The notes: a model not told the origin generated them from the letters alone. 64,000 nt of DNA from Glebionis coronaria (GCA_025667525.1 CM046882.1:549580630-549644629); one strand, 5' to 3'. Shown: positions 35,905 through 46,590, counted from the first letter of the stretch. Program-made: numbers and translations.

Positions 35905-36223
35905 GGGAAAATTATGAAAAAGGTCAATTGCTCATTATGCTCTTTTCAAAAACACTTTAAACTTTCTCTTTCCAGAAATGACCTATTTTTTTGGGCAACA
36001 GGGCAACTGGGTGCAGAATGCGCCAAGTGTCTTTCTTTGCCATATATCTTGGGTCAATTTGTCAGAATTGCCCTATTCTTTGGACAGTTGTCAAAATCTG
36101 AACGGTTGTTGCCCTATATTCTTTCTTTGTACTTTGTTGCCCTAGACCGTATCAAGAAAAATATGTTTTTTGGAGTCAATCGAGAATTGCTCAAAATTGA
36201 ATGACTCTTTTAATAATTAACCC
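35905..36223. mobile_element. Mutator-type MITE candidate (319 bp)
   Basis: A 9-bp duplication AAAAATAAA lies at 35896-35904 and 36224-36232. The ends start GGGAAAATTATGAAAAAGGT and, inverted, GGGTTAATTATTAAAAGAGT. A 96-codon open frame inside is not supported by any motif. The low complexity of the duplication lowers confidence. Confidence 0.6.
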
Positions 36224-36232
36224 AAAAATAAA

Positions 36233-36672
36233 AGATGGGTGAACAAATATGATGTTATGGTAAGAGGAATTGTTTTGGTATTACTAATATGCTTATGTGG
36301 CAAGTTAAAGTGAATTCTTTAAAACTATGACACTTAATGCTCTTAGATGGTCTCACATAAGACAAACATGAGCACCTTTCATTAGCACTACACCATAGTA
36401 TACGTCCTATAAGTGTGTTTGATATGATCATCGGAATCGGTCAATTATAATTATATTAATTACAAATGTTTAATTGAAAATTTAAAATAAATCTATGAAA
36501 ATATGTCATAGAACATAGTAAGATTAAGAGGTATATATGAATAGTATAAATGATTATTTTTTAACATTACCTTTTTTTTACACAAGCTATTTATTAAATT
36601 ATATATTTATTATTATATTTAATTTTTTATGTTAAATTATATATATACCTAAAAATCCATTGTGATTCATTA
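36233..36672. other. AT-rich spacer
   Basis: No gene or repeat border recognised. Confidence 0.4.
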
Positions 36673-36680
36673 AAACGCAT

Positions 36681-36977
36681 TAGGGATGAGTATGGTACCG
36701 GTATCGAATTTTTCTCGAGCAAAAATTAATGGTACTGGTACCGTACTTAACGGGATTCGGATATCGATACCGGTACCGGGAAATCGGGATTTTCTAGTTT
36801 TTTTCCAGGAATTTTCCGATTTAGTACCGGTCCCGTACCTAATTAGTGATACCGAATTTTTTTCACCTTATTTCGTGATACCGGTAACGTACCGAACGGG
36901 ATTCAGATACCGAGATCAGTACGTTTCGATACGATTTCGATACGATTTCGAGATTCGAGTCCAAATGCTCATTCCTA
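36681..36977. mobile_element. hAT-type MITE (297 bp)
   Basis: Perfect 8-bp duplication AAACGCAT (36673-36680 and 36978-36985). Ends TAGGGATGAGTATGG and, inverted, TAGGAATGAGCATTTGG. The interior is built of GGTACCGGTACC-like and CGATACC words. No coding capacity. Confidence 0.87.
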
Positions 36978-36985
36978 AAACGCAT

Positions 36986-37338
36986 CTTAAATTATTTTAA
37001 AGCAACATGCAATTCTTGTGTGACCACCCCTTACCGCAATAAGTCAGCAACATAAGATAAGCAAAATTGCTTCTGGGTTTTGGTACTACAAGAAAATGGA
37101 CTTTCAACGATTGTTGTTCTATTGATAAAGAAAAAGTGTCACTAAATTTAAGGGGATGTTTGTTTGACACTTATGGGAATCAAACTATGACTATCATAGT
37201 TATAATAAATGTTTGGTTACAAATTTTTTATTAACCTATCATTGAAACAATCATAGATTCATAGTAGGGGGAAATAGTGTCTTTGGCTAATTATTCCCAT
37301 TGAACCCACATTCTATTATTATTCCACTACAAAATTAC
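36986..37338. other. Spacer with a possible older MITE
   Basis: GGGGATGTTTGTTTGAC near 37152 looks like a Tourist-like end, but no partner end was found. Otherwise nothing recognised. Confidence 0.3.
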
Positions 37339-37341
37339 TAA

Positions 37342-37732
37342 GGGTCCGTTTGGTTTGAAGACGGGTTTTAATTTAGGTGTAAGTTTATAAAGTAGAGGGT
37401 TTAGGATTGGGTAAGATTTGAATTTGATTTAGGTTTTGAGTTTGATATAGAAAGAGAAAATAATATTAAAAAATATATTATATATCAAAAAATAAATTAA
37501 AAAACTATTTGTATTAAAAATAAAAATTTAATAAATAAAAATGAGTGGTTAAAATAAAAAATGGTCCCACTTATTCTCCTAAACCATTCAATCCCCACTT
37601 CTCCCATTACTTTTCGAAATCCCATAAAATTCCACTTACTATCCTAAACCTATTTTCCTAAAAAGCAACCAAACACTTGATTTGAAATCTACAATCCTAA
37701 ACCCATCATAAACCTAGAAACCAAACGGGCCC
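37342..37732. mobile_element. PIF/Harbinger (Tourist-like) MITE (391 bp)
   Basis: Ends GGGTCCGTTTGGTTT and, inverted, GGGCCCGTTTGGTTT (14 of 15 match). Flanked by the 3-bp duplication TAA (37339-37341 and 37733-37735), as expected for Harbinger elements. Non-coding. Confidence 0.82.
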
Positions 37733-37758
37733 TAATATTATACATTTGAATTGGACAA

Positions 37759-37897
37759 GGGCTTGTTTGGTATCAATATAAAGGAATGAGGAATGGATAT
37801 CATAGGGATAGATAGTGTTTGTTTGCATTCAATCCAATACATCCTTCTAATCAAACTCATACCGTTAGTCATTCCAATTTATATACCAAACGCACCC
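37759..37897. mobile_element. Short Tourist-like MITE candidate (139 bp)
   Basis: Ends GGGCTTGTTTGGTAT and, inverted, GGGTGCGTTTGGTAT. The 3-bp flanks do not match, so it is old or the border is off by a base or two. Confidence 0.5.
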
Positions 37898-38520
37898 AAC
37901 TTTGGCAAAAGGTTTTAATCTTGAGATTTAATGACATTTTTTTGAATTATTTTTTTATTCGTACACTTTTTTCCTTTCTCATTAAGACATACTACGGTTT
38001 TACCGACATTTGTCTAAGCGTATGGAAAAACATCCGAAAAATCAAATGACATATTTCTTTAACTTCTATCATCTTATTAGTACTTTTTACGACATTTCTT
38101 TTATCGTAGAATGTTAGCTAGTCGGTCGAGCATCGTTTAACAATTAACCGCTTCAACTGAGATTAATTAGATTAGACTTGTTATATGTAATTGTAAAATT
38201 TTGAAAATATATGTTCGATTTGTCTGTCTTATCATTTTTCTCCGATTTTTATATGTAACTGAGTTAGCTGATAAAGCTGATTTATAAAGCTGATTTTTTG
38301 TCCGATTTAACTTGTTTCTAGATGAGTAGTGATTGGGACACCCAAAAATTTGATTGGGATGTACAAACAGTTAAAATAGTTTATATTTACAGTATAATTG
38401 TTTAATGCGCGATTTGAAGTGTCCTAAACAAATTATAATGTGTGCAAACCATCTTTCTTTTTATTAATCAATATATCGATCCATTTTTGAATAAAGTGAT
38501 TAATAAAACTAAGGGAGGTG
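37898..38520. other. Spacer without recognised features
   Basis: AT-rich; nothing supported. Confidence 0.4.
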
Positions 38521-38528
38521 ATTTGCGC

Positions 38529-38944
38529 CAATGTTTTTAGACTCGGGTCGATCCGACCGGGTCAATCAGTTGATCTGATTCCGGTCAAAAAAATGGATTA
38601 TATTGAGCCGGGTTTCACATTTTTGAAACCCGGCTAGACTCGTCGGGTTTGGCGTGACTCGGGTCAACCCGGTTCTCGAGACTCAGCTGGGTTTTAAATT
38701 TTTTGGGTTTTTTGTTAAAATAATATGTAAATTTTACGTATTTGCGATAGATTTTTATTTTTACTTGTTATATTGGTTGGTAAATTGTTTATGTGTTCAA
38801 TATATCGAAGTTTTGATGGTTTTTATATATAATTTTTGTTAATTATTAAAAAATTTAAAAAACTGGGTTGACTCGTATCGACCCGGGTTAACCCAAACCT
38901 AATAACTCGACTGGTTCAATTTAAAAAAAAGTTTTAAAACATTG
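38529..38944. mobile_element. hAT-type MITE (416 bp)
   Basis: Ends CAATGTTTTTAGACT and, inverted, CAATGTTTTAAAACT. 8-bp flanks ATTTGCGC (38521-38528) and ATTTGCAC (38945-38952) differ at one base. The interior is rich in GGGTCGATCCG/AACCCGGTT words. The 62-codon open frame within it is not a gene. Confidence 0.78.
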
Positions 38945-39059
38945 ATTTGCACACTCCTTAATTGACACACTCCAAAATATAATATCTTAACACTTATACT
39001 TTTGTAAAAATAGATATAAATAAAAGTAATCTAAAAATATATTAGTGTCTAAGTCATCA

Positions 39060-39672
39060 TCTATATATCTATATCTATATCTATATCTATAGTATTTTAT
39101 AAAGCATTTACCTCCTTTCTATATTTAGTAGTCTTAAAAATTCAGCCTTAAACATTTCTTTATTAGGAAATCAATATACAACTAATTAGTCAATGTTCAT
39201 CATCTACATTCTTCAACTTTTTCAAGATTTAATGTATACGTTTTCTAATAACTAGCATTGATGATTTAGTAAAGCCCACTTAATAAAATGTGAGTTACAA
39301 CAACCATTTAAATGCATTCATCCAACATTGTATAACAACTCAAACAAGAAATATAAACACAGGCCTCATACACAAAAGAATTTAAAACGCCTATCATAAA
39401 TATCTTTTTAATTTTTGTCTTTAATTTCTCCTCTAACATTATGAATATAAATAATCACAAACACACGAACAAATCATCCTCTCACGTTACCTGCCAATAA
39501 AAAACTATCTTTCACCACATCTGTCACAACTGCCTCCGCCCCAAATCTTACGGGTCTTTTTACATAAATTATTTATATGTTTGTTAGAAGAATGTTTAAG
39601 CAAATAACATTTGCTCGTCGCTAAATATATTCACAGGACACCCGCCGCCGCATTGCGCGGGTATCCTGCTAG
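39060..39672 (+). mobile_element. Non-autonomous Helitron, copy 1
   Basis: The 3' end is diagnostic: a GC-rich hairpin (ACCCGC...GCGGGT, 39640-39662), then CTAG at 39669-39672, followed by T. A 5' TC at 39060-39061 preceded by A fits the A^T insertion rule. It begins with a TCTATA microsatellite (39060-39096) and GTATTTTATAAAGC. No helicase or Rep coding sequence. Confidence 0.75.
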
Positions 39673-40404
39673 TACTTTATAAAACATTTACACATTTTCT
39701 AATTAAAGAAGTCATAAAAAAATTAAGCTTTAAACATTACTAATATTAGAAATTCTCAATGTTTTTCAATGTATGGCGGTTTCTCACTCAAAATTAAATA
39801 TTATTCAATATAAGTATTTCAAAATAGTCCATAACAGCCCATTAAAAATGGTTAATACCAGACTTCATTATTTATTAGATGCATACGTTTTTTCACACCT
39901 ATATGAATCAATACATCCCATTTTAAGATCATCATTTCGTCAAGAGCATTTCCATTCTCTAAAAAAACATTAGTCTTATGTATCTTATATCTATAATTTG
40001 GGGTTCAGGTTGGTGGTGTGGTGCTTTAGGTGGTTCCAGTGGTGTTGGTTGCTGTTGCGTGGCGAGCGGCATCTATTGTCCATGTGTGTTAGATGTTTGA
40101 ATATGATGGTTATGCTTTATGAAGCCATTACTATTGCCTAAGCGCATACATATTGTTCTTATTTAATGTATTCCTTAAATTTATAGCCATGTGTTATAGG
40201 TTTTGTTTAACAATTCTCATTCAAGTTACTTTAATTTATTCTCTTATTATTTTGTATGGCACATCAAAAATAACATATATCTGTGTTTTTTTCATGACAA
40301 TATCATATATATGATGTAAAATTGTTGCCAAGTTTATACGAAATTCTTATATTGTTATTGGTTAACCAGGTACCCGCCGCCGCATTGCGCAGGTACACGG
40401 CTAG
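39673..40404 (+). mobile_element. Non-autonomous Helitron, copy 2 (head-to-tail)
   Basis: Its 5' part (TACTTTATAAAACATTTAC and the following 80 bp) is homologous to the copy 1 5' part. Its 3' end again has the ACCCGCCGCCGCATTGCGC hairpin and ends CTAG (40401-40404) before T. It has no 5' TC of its own, so the pair looks like a tandem array or an end bypass. Confidence 0.7.
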
Positions 40405-41167
40405 TGTATTAGAATATGTCAATCAATTCAAATATTGTACAAATTACTACACTCAAACTAGTTAGCAAAACATAAAAACGGTTAATTTTTGCCTAATTAA
40501 ATGGTCGAGACTGATTTTTGTAACATTGCTTTTAACGATATTTTTTATGTCTTGTTTGTCGGTGATTTTAATGTCATCAACTATTTTAGTTACTCGAGAT
40601 TTACTAGAGATCAATGAGATTTCATATTCGGCTTGGACACGAGTTAGAGGAAGTGCAGAGTGCACACTTGTTGAGCTAATATGTATCGCCTACGACGAAG
40701 ATGCAGGGGTTAAGGGGGCTACGCCCCCTTGCTAGGTCCCACTGCCAGGTCAGCGGGCAAGGGTCGAGGGGGGAGTGCCCCTAGCGGGATTTGGGGCAGC
40801 GCCCCAAAACCTAAAGAATTTTTACGAATCGGCATTAAGGGCTTACCTTAATTTTCCTGTCAAACCCGAATCAACAGGTCTGTTGGTGAAAAGTTGTAAC
40901 TGTTCATATGTAACTGTTTGCAACCGTCTTTTCATATGTTCATTAAAATCGGCATTAAGGGCTTACCTTAATTTTCGTGTCAAACCCAAACCAACAGGTT
41001 TGTTGGTGAACAGTTGTAATTGTTTGTAACCGTCTTTTCATCTGTTCATTAACAGATATTGTATCTCACAGAATATAACGAACAAACACAATTTCTCTAT
41101 GTTCCTGCTTTGATCTCTTGTGTCTAGAATCAAAGTGTTTCTGCTTGAATTATCCTAATAAGGATTT
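40405..41167 (+). repeat. Probable copia-type LTR remnant with GC-rich hairpins
   Basis: The core is a cluster of GC-rich hairpins at 40712-40807 (AAGGGGGC/GCCCCCTT and TTGGGGC/GCCCCAA are perfect), of the kind seen in some copia LTRs. A 120-bp direct tandem duplication follows (40829-40948 and 40949 to about 41060). The ends of the LTR were not found and no pol remains. Confidence 0.4.
40829..41060 (+). repeat. Two-copy tandem duplication, 120-bp unit
   Basis: TCGGCATTAAGGGCTTACC recurs exactly 120 bp later. The copies differ at several bases and by small gaps, so the duplication is not recent. Confidence 0.85.
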
Positions 41168-41175
41168 CGTGTAAC

Positions 41176-41756
41176 CAGGGCCGGCCTTGGGCAGGTGCGG
41201 CATGTGCGACGGCACAGGGCCTCCAAATTTCAGGGGCCTCCAAATTTTAAAACATGGATATAAGCAAAGATTAACACATAGATTATTTAGTCCTGTTAAT
41301 AGATGATTTGAGTGAAGAATGTGAGTCTTTTATAAAAAAAAGTAGAAAAAATATTTCAACCTGTTAATGGAGAAAAGTGGGATGGAGGGTTTTGTTGGGG
41401 AAGACGGGTGTGCTAAATATTTGTGGGACCCAACTTTTAATTTACTTTCTTTTTCATTATGTAAGAGATTTCATAATTTACAATTTTAACCTCTCACTAA
41501 ACAAATTTTATTTTCAAACATGTATATTTTTTTCTTAAGTCATATCTTATACAAATTGGTCTAGTCATTTGATCGTTTGCTATATAGTTCTAAAGACGAG
41601 TACAAAAATAGCATTTTTCAACAATTTTATTGTTTTTGTGTTCGAAAGACCCACATTATTGGTACAAGGCTTTGAAAATTCAAAAGACGACTCTCGCCAA
41701 TAAGGCCTCTTTTGCAGTAGCCGCACAGGGCCTCCAAAATTCACGAGACGACCCTG
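41176..41756. mobile_element. hAT-type non-autonomous element (581 bp)
   Basis: Flanks CGTGTAAC (41168-41175) and CGCGTAAC (41757-41764) match at 7 of 8. The ends start CAGGGCCGGCC and, inverted, CAGGGTCGTCT. GCACAGGGCCTCCAAA occurs near both ends in direct orientation. It inserted in the copia-like remnant. A decayed relative lies at about 59797-60013. Confidence 0.8.
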
Positions 41757-41764
41757 CGCGTAAC

Positions 41765-42079
41765 CTAGACACCAATATAGTGAAAATACTTTATACGGAA
41801 AGTAAACCTTACACGATTAAGGTTAATATTCAAGATTATCAAATCGTCGCACAGACACCCTAATTTATTACACTGCCAAATTTTCTAGTAATAGCATCTA
41901 GCATATCATAAACCATAGTGAAATTTTCATTGGTCTCATAAATCACATAACCACCAAGCATTTCCACTTTCCACAGCCATGTGATATATATAGCAGACTA
42001 AACTCCCCCCACCCAAATAATATGAAACACATGACCATTGATATAGAAGTGTATAAAGGATAGTTATATTATCATAGGC
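41765..42079. other. Spacer, possibly the end of the LTR remnant
   Basis: No gene seen. The sequence is continuous with 40405-41175 once the hAT element is removed. Confidence 0.3.
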
Positions 42080-42345
42080 ATGGGGCTGAGAGCTCTTCCC
42101 TTGTCACCTTCTATTTCTACTTGTAACTTTATTTTGTCGAAACAGACACTTAACTCCAACAATTCTTATTACAATTCAAAGTATTTGCATCGAAAACAGA
42201 AGAAACGTTGAAACCTGGAAAGCAGAATTTGTTTGAGAGTGTAACAGAAGCACTAGATTTTGGTCGAGTAAGGTCAGCTGAAGATAAAATGCTTATTGAG
42301 GATGCCGGATCAAAAACTCGGTCTAGAGAACATATGAGCAGGAAA
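42080..42345 (+). pseudogene. First-exon fragment of a probable plastid-targeted protein gene
   Basis: An ATG at 42080-42082 opens a 43-codon frame rich in Ser, Asn, Leu and Lys with almost no acids (MGLRALPLSPS...), typical of a chloroplast transit peptide. It meets TGA at 42209-42211. The +1-shifted frame from 42208 continues as a soluble, charged segment (NLFESVTEALDFGRVRSAED) to CAT|GTACTTAAC near 42345, a plausible splice donor. So it looks like exon 1 of a nuclear gene for a plastid protein, broken by a single-base shift, with the remaining exons absent. The gene was not identified. Neighbours are all repeats, so it may have been carried here by an element. Confidence 0.5.
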
Positions 42346-42599
42346 CATGTACTTAACTCAATATGTGTTATGGTTTCTAGTGATACGTTAACTAATTAAA
42401 GTATAAGAATTTTAAGTAAAGTTGGAATGTAATCTGCAACGAAGTTTAAAAATCTAAAATTTTCGAGTACGACTAGGAAGCGAAAAATATTTTTGACTCA
42501 CCTTCCAGACATATATAGCTATGTGGTTATAGCTTTGTTTGAAATTAATAGATATGTATTCGTATATAACTGTGAAAATTGCTTTTCGGTAAATAGTTA

Positions 42600-42870
42600 A
42601 TGAGATGTTAATTGATTTTGGTTAAATCCGTAATTTGATGATTCGATTGGCTTGATTTAGTGATCGAATCAGTACCTGTGACTCGACCGAGTTAACCCGG
42701 TGGTCGAACCCATAATTTAGTGACTCAACCGGTTTGACCAAGTGGTCGATCCGGTGATCCGATGACTCGACCGGTTTAACCTAGTAGTAGTATTTGATTT
42801 CGCGACCCAATAACTCGATGAAATTGACCCGATAGTTGAACATGTGATCCTGTAATATTCAACATTTAAA
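42600..42870. repeat. GACTCGACCGGTT-rich repeat, probable old hAT MITE
   Basis: Reiterated GACTCGACCGG, CCGGTTTGACC and GTGGTCGA words with about 40-60 bp spacing, in the style of 38529-38944. No terminal repeats or duplication were resolved. A similar patch lies at 59350-59520. Confidence 0.35.
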
Positions 42871-43411
42871 AAGTTTTTTTTTTTAAAATGCTGAAAATCA
42901 CTTTCAAAAAAAAGATATAAACCTTTTTATATGTAGCACATATTATTACAAATTTAAAAAAAGTTTAATTAATTTATTAAAAAGTAAAATTATTATTGTA
43001 TTAAAAAGTAAGAAAATAGCTTATTGATAAATGCAATTTTTTTTTAATAATTATCGTGATTAATAATTTTAAAACAAAAAAAAGTAATCTATAAAACAAA
43101 ATTGCCATAAAAATAGAAAAAGAAATATCACGAAACTACGAAAGCATCATATTGAATATCAGTTGCACCTCCACCCTTCTACATTCGACGAAAAATTTGT
43201 TTCAACAGAAATTAAGAGAAGAGAACTTTATGGACCGGTTCATGAAGCATTCGAAGGACGTGGGTTCAGACCCACGGTGGAAGATATATATCAACCGATC
43301 AACGTGCTTGCAAGGGGTGTTTGAATTTTAACGGTCCACAAGTTGAAGTAATATGCACGTGGGTAATTAACTCTTTGTAAACATTTTTTGAAAAATGACG
43401 GGATCCGCGTC
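42871..43411. other. AT-rich spacer
   Basis: Poly-A/T rich. A GTGGGTTCAGACCCAC palindrome near 43260 is the only structure; see rejected items. Confidence 0.35.
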
Positions 43412-43520
43412 GAGTATTATTATCTTCGTCCTCGTCCTAAAATTATTGTCTATTATTCTTTTTTATTTTGTCTTAAAATTATTGTCTCACTTTTAAATAT
43501 AAAAGTTCAGTTTGTTTAAA
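43412..43520. mobile_element. Left part of a Stowaway-like MITE split by the MULE
   Basis: CGTCCTAAAATTATTGTC at about 43434-43451 resembles Stowaway ends. The inverted match (ACTATCTTTGTCTCAAAATT) lies near 59125-59150, beyond both Mutator insertions. The split partner supports the order of insertion; borders are approximate. Confidence 0.4.
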
Positions 43521-43950
43521 AAATAAACTGTAAAATACATCCTTTTAGTTTGAACTTTTACACATAATACATCCTTCGCGGAAGGTATTGGAACTATACA
43601 TCACCCGTTACGCAAACGTTTGTCACAATACATCTCTCAGGACTCACGATGCAAATATTTTTCGTTATCTTCTGACGAGGGATGTATATTGCAAAAAAGT
43701 TTAATTTTTCGTAAAAAAAGTTGTATTTTTCAATAAAAGAAAATAAGTTTAAATTTATTTTCGAAAAAAGTTTTAAATTGTTTAAACATTAAAATCTAAA
43801 ATATTTTTTAAATATTTTTTTAGAAAAATAAACATTTATACTTTTAAAAAGTAAAAGAAAAGAATTTGTTAAATTTTTTTATCTTTTCTTAAGATAAAAC
43901 TAACTTTTTTTTAAGATAAAAGTTTTAAAATATTTGTATGTTTTAAATTT
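43521..43950 (+). repeat. Left inverted arm of the MULE
   Basis: Matches the inverted 56768-57187 with gaps. It contains AATACATCC twice near its outer end and GCAAACGTTTG in the middle, then becomes AT-rich. Confidence 0.78.
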
Positions 43951-44126
43951 ATTTTATTTTAAAAGTTAAAAATTTTTCATTTATCTTAAAAATAGATAAA
44001 AATATTTAAAAAAGTTTAAATATTATATTTCTTTAAAAGGATGACGTCCAATGTTTTCTTTAAATTTAACTTATAAGATAAAATAAATTTAAAGATTTAA
44101 GTTCTTTCGTATACTAAAGTTTTATA

Positions 44127-44230
44127 GGATACAAGGGGACTCATCCCCACCTACTATTTTCATCTAATCCAAGGGCTGAGATTAAATCCCCAATTTATAC
44201 TGCAGGGGTATTTTAGTCTTTTCACGTGGG
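44127..44230 (+). repeat. Inner inverted-repeat-like segment, left
   Basis: GGATACAAGGGGACTCATCC with an AGGGGTATTTTAGTC word about 85 bp later; the right counterpart is 56626-56729 inverted. Possible true end of the autonomous MULE. The 9-bp flanks AGTTTTATA and AAAGGATAC do not match. Confidence 0.5.
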
Positions 44231-46104
44231 GTATATATATATTGAGTTATATGCAAAACTCATTTTAAGTGTAGAACTATACAGAACTATTAAAATGAAT
44301 TTAGATCATTAGATGTGTTTGATCAAAGGTTAGAATTAAAAGTGTAAAAAATGCAACTAAATAAAAAATGAGGACTTTCTATTTAATTAAAGAAAAGCCT
44401 GAAAGGATATTATGGGTATTTGCACTTAAATTGTTTTTAAAACCGTCTATAATGGCATCAGATCTAAATTTATACCAAAGAAAAAAACATCACTTTCCTT
44501 CTCTCATAAAACCTTAGCCACCATCAGTATTCACCCATTATCTTCATTGTCGCCGTTAGAAAAATGCGGACTTTTTTAGAGATTGTTACAAAGAATGAGT
44601 AGGTAATCTTCTTTCAAGATTCACGACATCTCATTTTTTGGTTTTTAATATATTTGATTTTAATATAAAAATAATTAAATCATACACAAGAAAACCAATC
44701 CATATTTTTTTATCAGATTGAATAGTTTAGAATGTGATTAGTGTATATGAATTATAGTTTTTTGCTAAGATAGTTACGTATTCATTTGTGATTTAAAGGT
44801 AGTTATGATATAATTTAATGTTTTATTGTGGTGAGTTTTAATTTTAAAACATGTGGTGAATTGTAAATAGACGTTGTTATGCAAATTCAAATTCATTTAT
44901 GATTATTTAATAATTTTTAATGGAGCTTTAATTTGTATATGTTGAATTGATCTTCGTTTTTTTTACAAAAATGTAGTCTTTAATAATTTTATTGTGATAG
45001 GAATAACTTTATGTAAATGCTTTTTCTATGGAGTCTTTTCTGGATCCATTACTTGTTTTTTTTGAAGTATTGTCATTTATTTAGTACAATCACAAAAAGC
45101 TTTGACTATCTAAAAATAACTTTTTTTTATGGAAAACAGTTAATAGAATTTGATTTTTGAAACTTGATAGTGGCATAGTGACATTAATGTCTTTGATGAA
45201 TCAATTACGAAGTACGAATTAATTAGACATTTTACGATACGTGGACATAGGTTTTTGGAATGTGTGCATAGATGTTTTCAGCTGTGAACATACCTTTTTG
45301 GTTAGGTGCATTGATGTTTTCAGTAAGCGTATATTTTTGGAACGCGTGCATTGATGTTGTTTTCTAGTTTTTATTTTGTTAACTAGTTTAAAATTAATTT
45401 AGCATTGCATTATTAGACATAACAAGGGCTTTCGTTTTTTTCAGTGTGAATGGCTCAATAATAAAGAAGCAGCGTGTGACGAAAATGATCAACATGTGCA
45501 CTTATGTTCTTGAAGTGTGTACACTCATGTTCTTGAAGAGTGCATTTATGTTTTTGAAATAGTACATGTATGTTTTTTAAAGAGTACACCCATGTTTTTG
45601 AATGAGATGTGCATTTTTTTAGAAAGATACATTTGTAATTGAAGTGTATTTCATTTTGAATTAATTTTTGTGTATAATATTTTTCTTTTTATTTTGTTAT
45701 AAGTTTAGAAGTTACATGTATGTGTTTATGAATTTAAAATATCAAAGGATGTACATTAAAAACATATATGTAATTAACATTTTGAACAAAGTAATTTTGA
45801 TGTCTAAACAATTATGCGCAAGAAACATATCTAAATTTACGATATATAAAAAATCATATATGCACTTTATATTTTCTAAGAACATCAATGATAACAAAAT
45901 ATAAAAATATAAAAAATTTTGAAATTTCAAAATAAAAAAAATTAAAAACGTCTTTTAAATAAAAATTCAATAATAAATTGAAAATGTGTTTTACTATTGT
46001 ACCCTTTTAAATTAAATAAAAATATTTAATGATACTATTTTCTTATTGGTCCAAAATAGTTCTGCATAGTTCTACACATAGAATAGGTTCTGTATATAAC
46101 TCAC

Positions 46105-46107
<3 letters not shown>
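44231..46107. mobile_element. Non-autonomous inverted-repeat element nested in the MULE (about 1.9 kb)
   Basis: The left end TGAGTTATATGCAAAACTCA and the right end, inverted, TGAGTTATATACAGAACCTA both lead into GTGTAGAACTATNCAGAACT. A TATATATA tract flanks both sides, so the duplication (probably TATATATAT) cannot be fixed. The interior is AT-rich without coding capacity and carries a degenerate tandem array at 45490-45610. Likely Mutator-type. Confidence 0.6.
45490..45610 (+). repeat. Degenerate tandem array, about 23-bp unit
   Basis: Five units of the form GTGCACTTATGTTCTTGAA, varying at several positions, with looser copies near 45260-45350. Confidence 0.7.

Positions 46108-46189
<82 letters not shown>
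46108..46189. repeat. (TA)n microsatellite
   Basis: 82 bp of pure TA repeat, upstream of the transposase gene. Open frames reading YIYIYI are artefacts of it. Confidence 0.95.
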
Positions 46190-46190
<1 letters not shown>

Positions 46191-46289
46191 GGTTTTAACA
46201 AACACCGTTCATTATTCGTTCGTTCTTCTTCCCCGATCAAACTGATACTTTCTCTCTCTATGTTTCTCTCTCTAGATATTGTTTGTTAA

Positions 46290-46590
46290 TAGTGCTTATT
46301 AATAAGCTTATTAGTAAGCTTATAAATAAGCGCTTCCCATCTATTTATAAGCTTATTAATGGATCGGATTATTAAATACGCTTATTTATAAGCTTATTAA
46401 CTGTCCGATTGATTAATAAGCTTATTAATCGTTCGGATTGATTAATAAGCTTATAAATAAGCGTATTTAATCGAGCGGATTGATTAATAAGCTTATTAAT
46501 CGATCGGGAACGATTAATATGCTTATTTATAAGCTTATTTTATGTGTCTGGTCGATTTTTATGGATATCGTTTATAAGCTTATTTAATAA
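46290..46590 (+). promoter_or_regulatory. Leader or promoter with nine AAGCTTA palindromes
   Basis: AATAAGCTTATTAA-type palindromes recur nine times in 300 bp, separated by GATCGGATT, GTTCGGATT and GAGCGGATT-like words. The block ends 70 bp before the transposase start. Possible transcript leader or binding-site cluster. Confidence 0.45.

Noticed and set aside
35914..36204. 96-codon frame inside the Mutator-type MITE
   Set aside because: Lies wholly within a non-coding MITE and shows no recognisable motif.
40462..40735. Two overlapping 67-69-codon frames on opposite strands
   Set aside because: No motif on either strand; the region looks like LTR remnant.
43235..43340. SINE or tRNA-like promoter (GTGGGTTCAGACCCAC as a B box)
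   Set aside because: Only a partial B-box match; no A box at the right distance, no poly-A tail or duplication.
46029..46289. 86-codon frame with a YIYIYI run
   Set aside because: Translation of the TA microsatellite.
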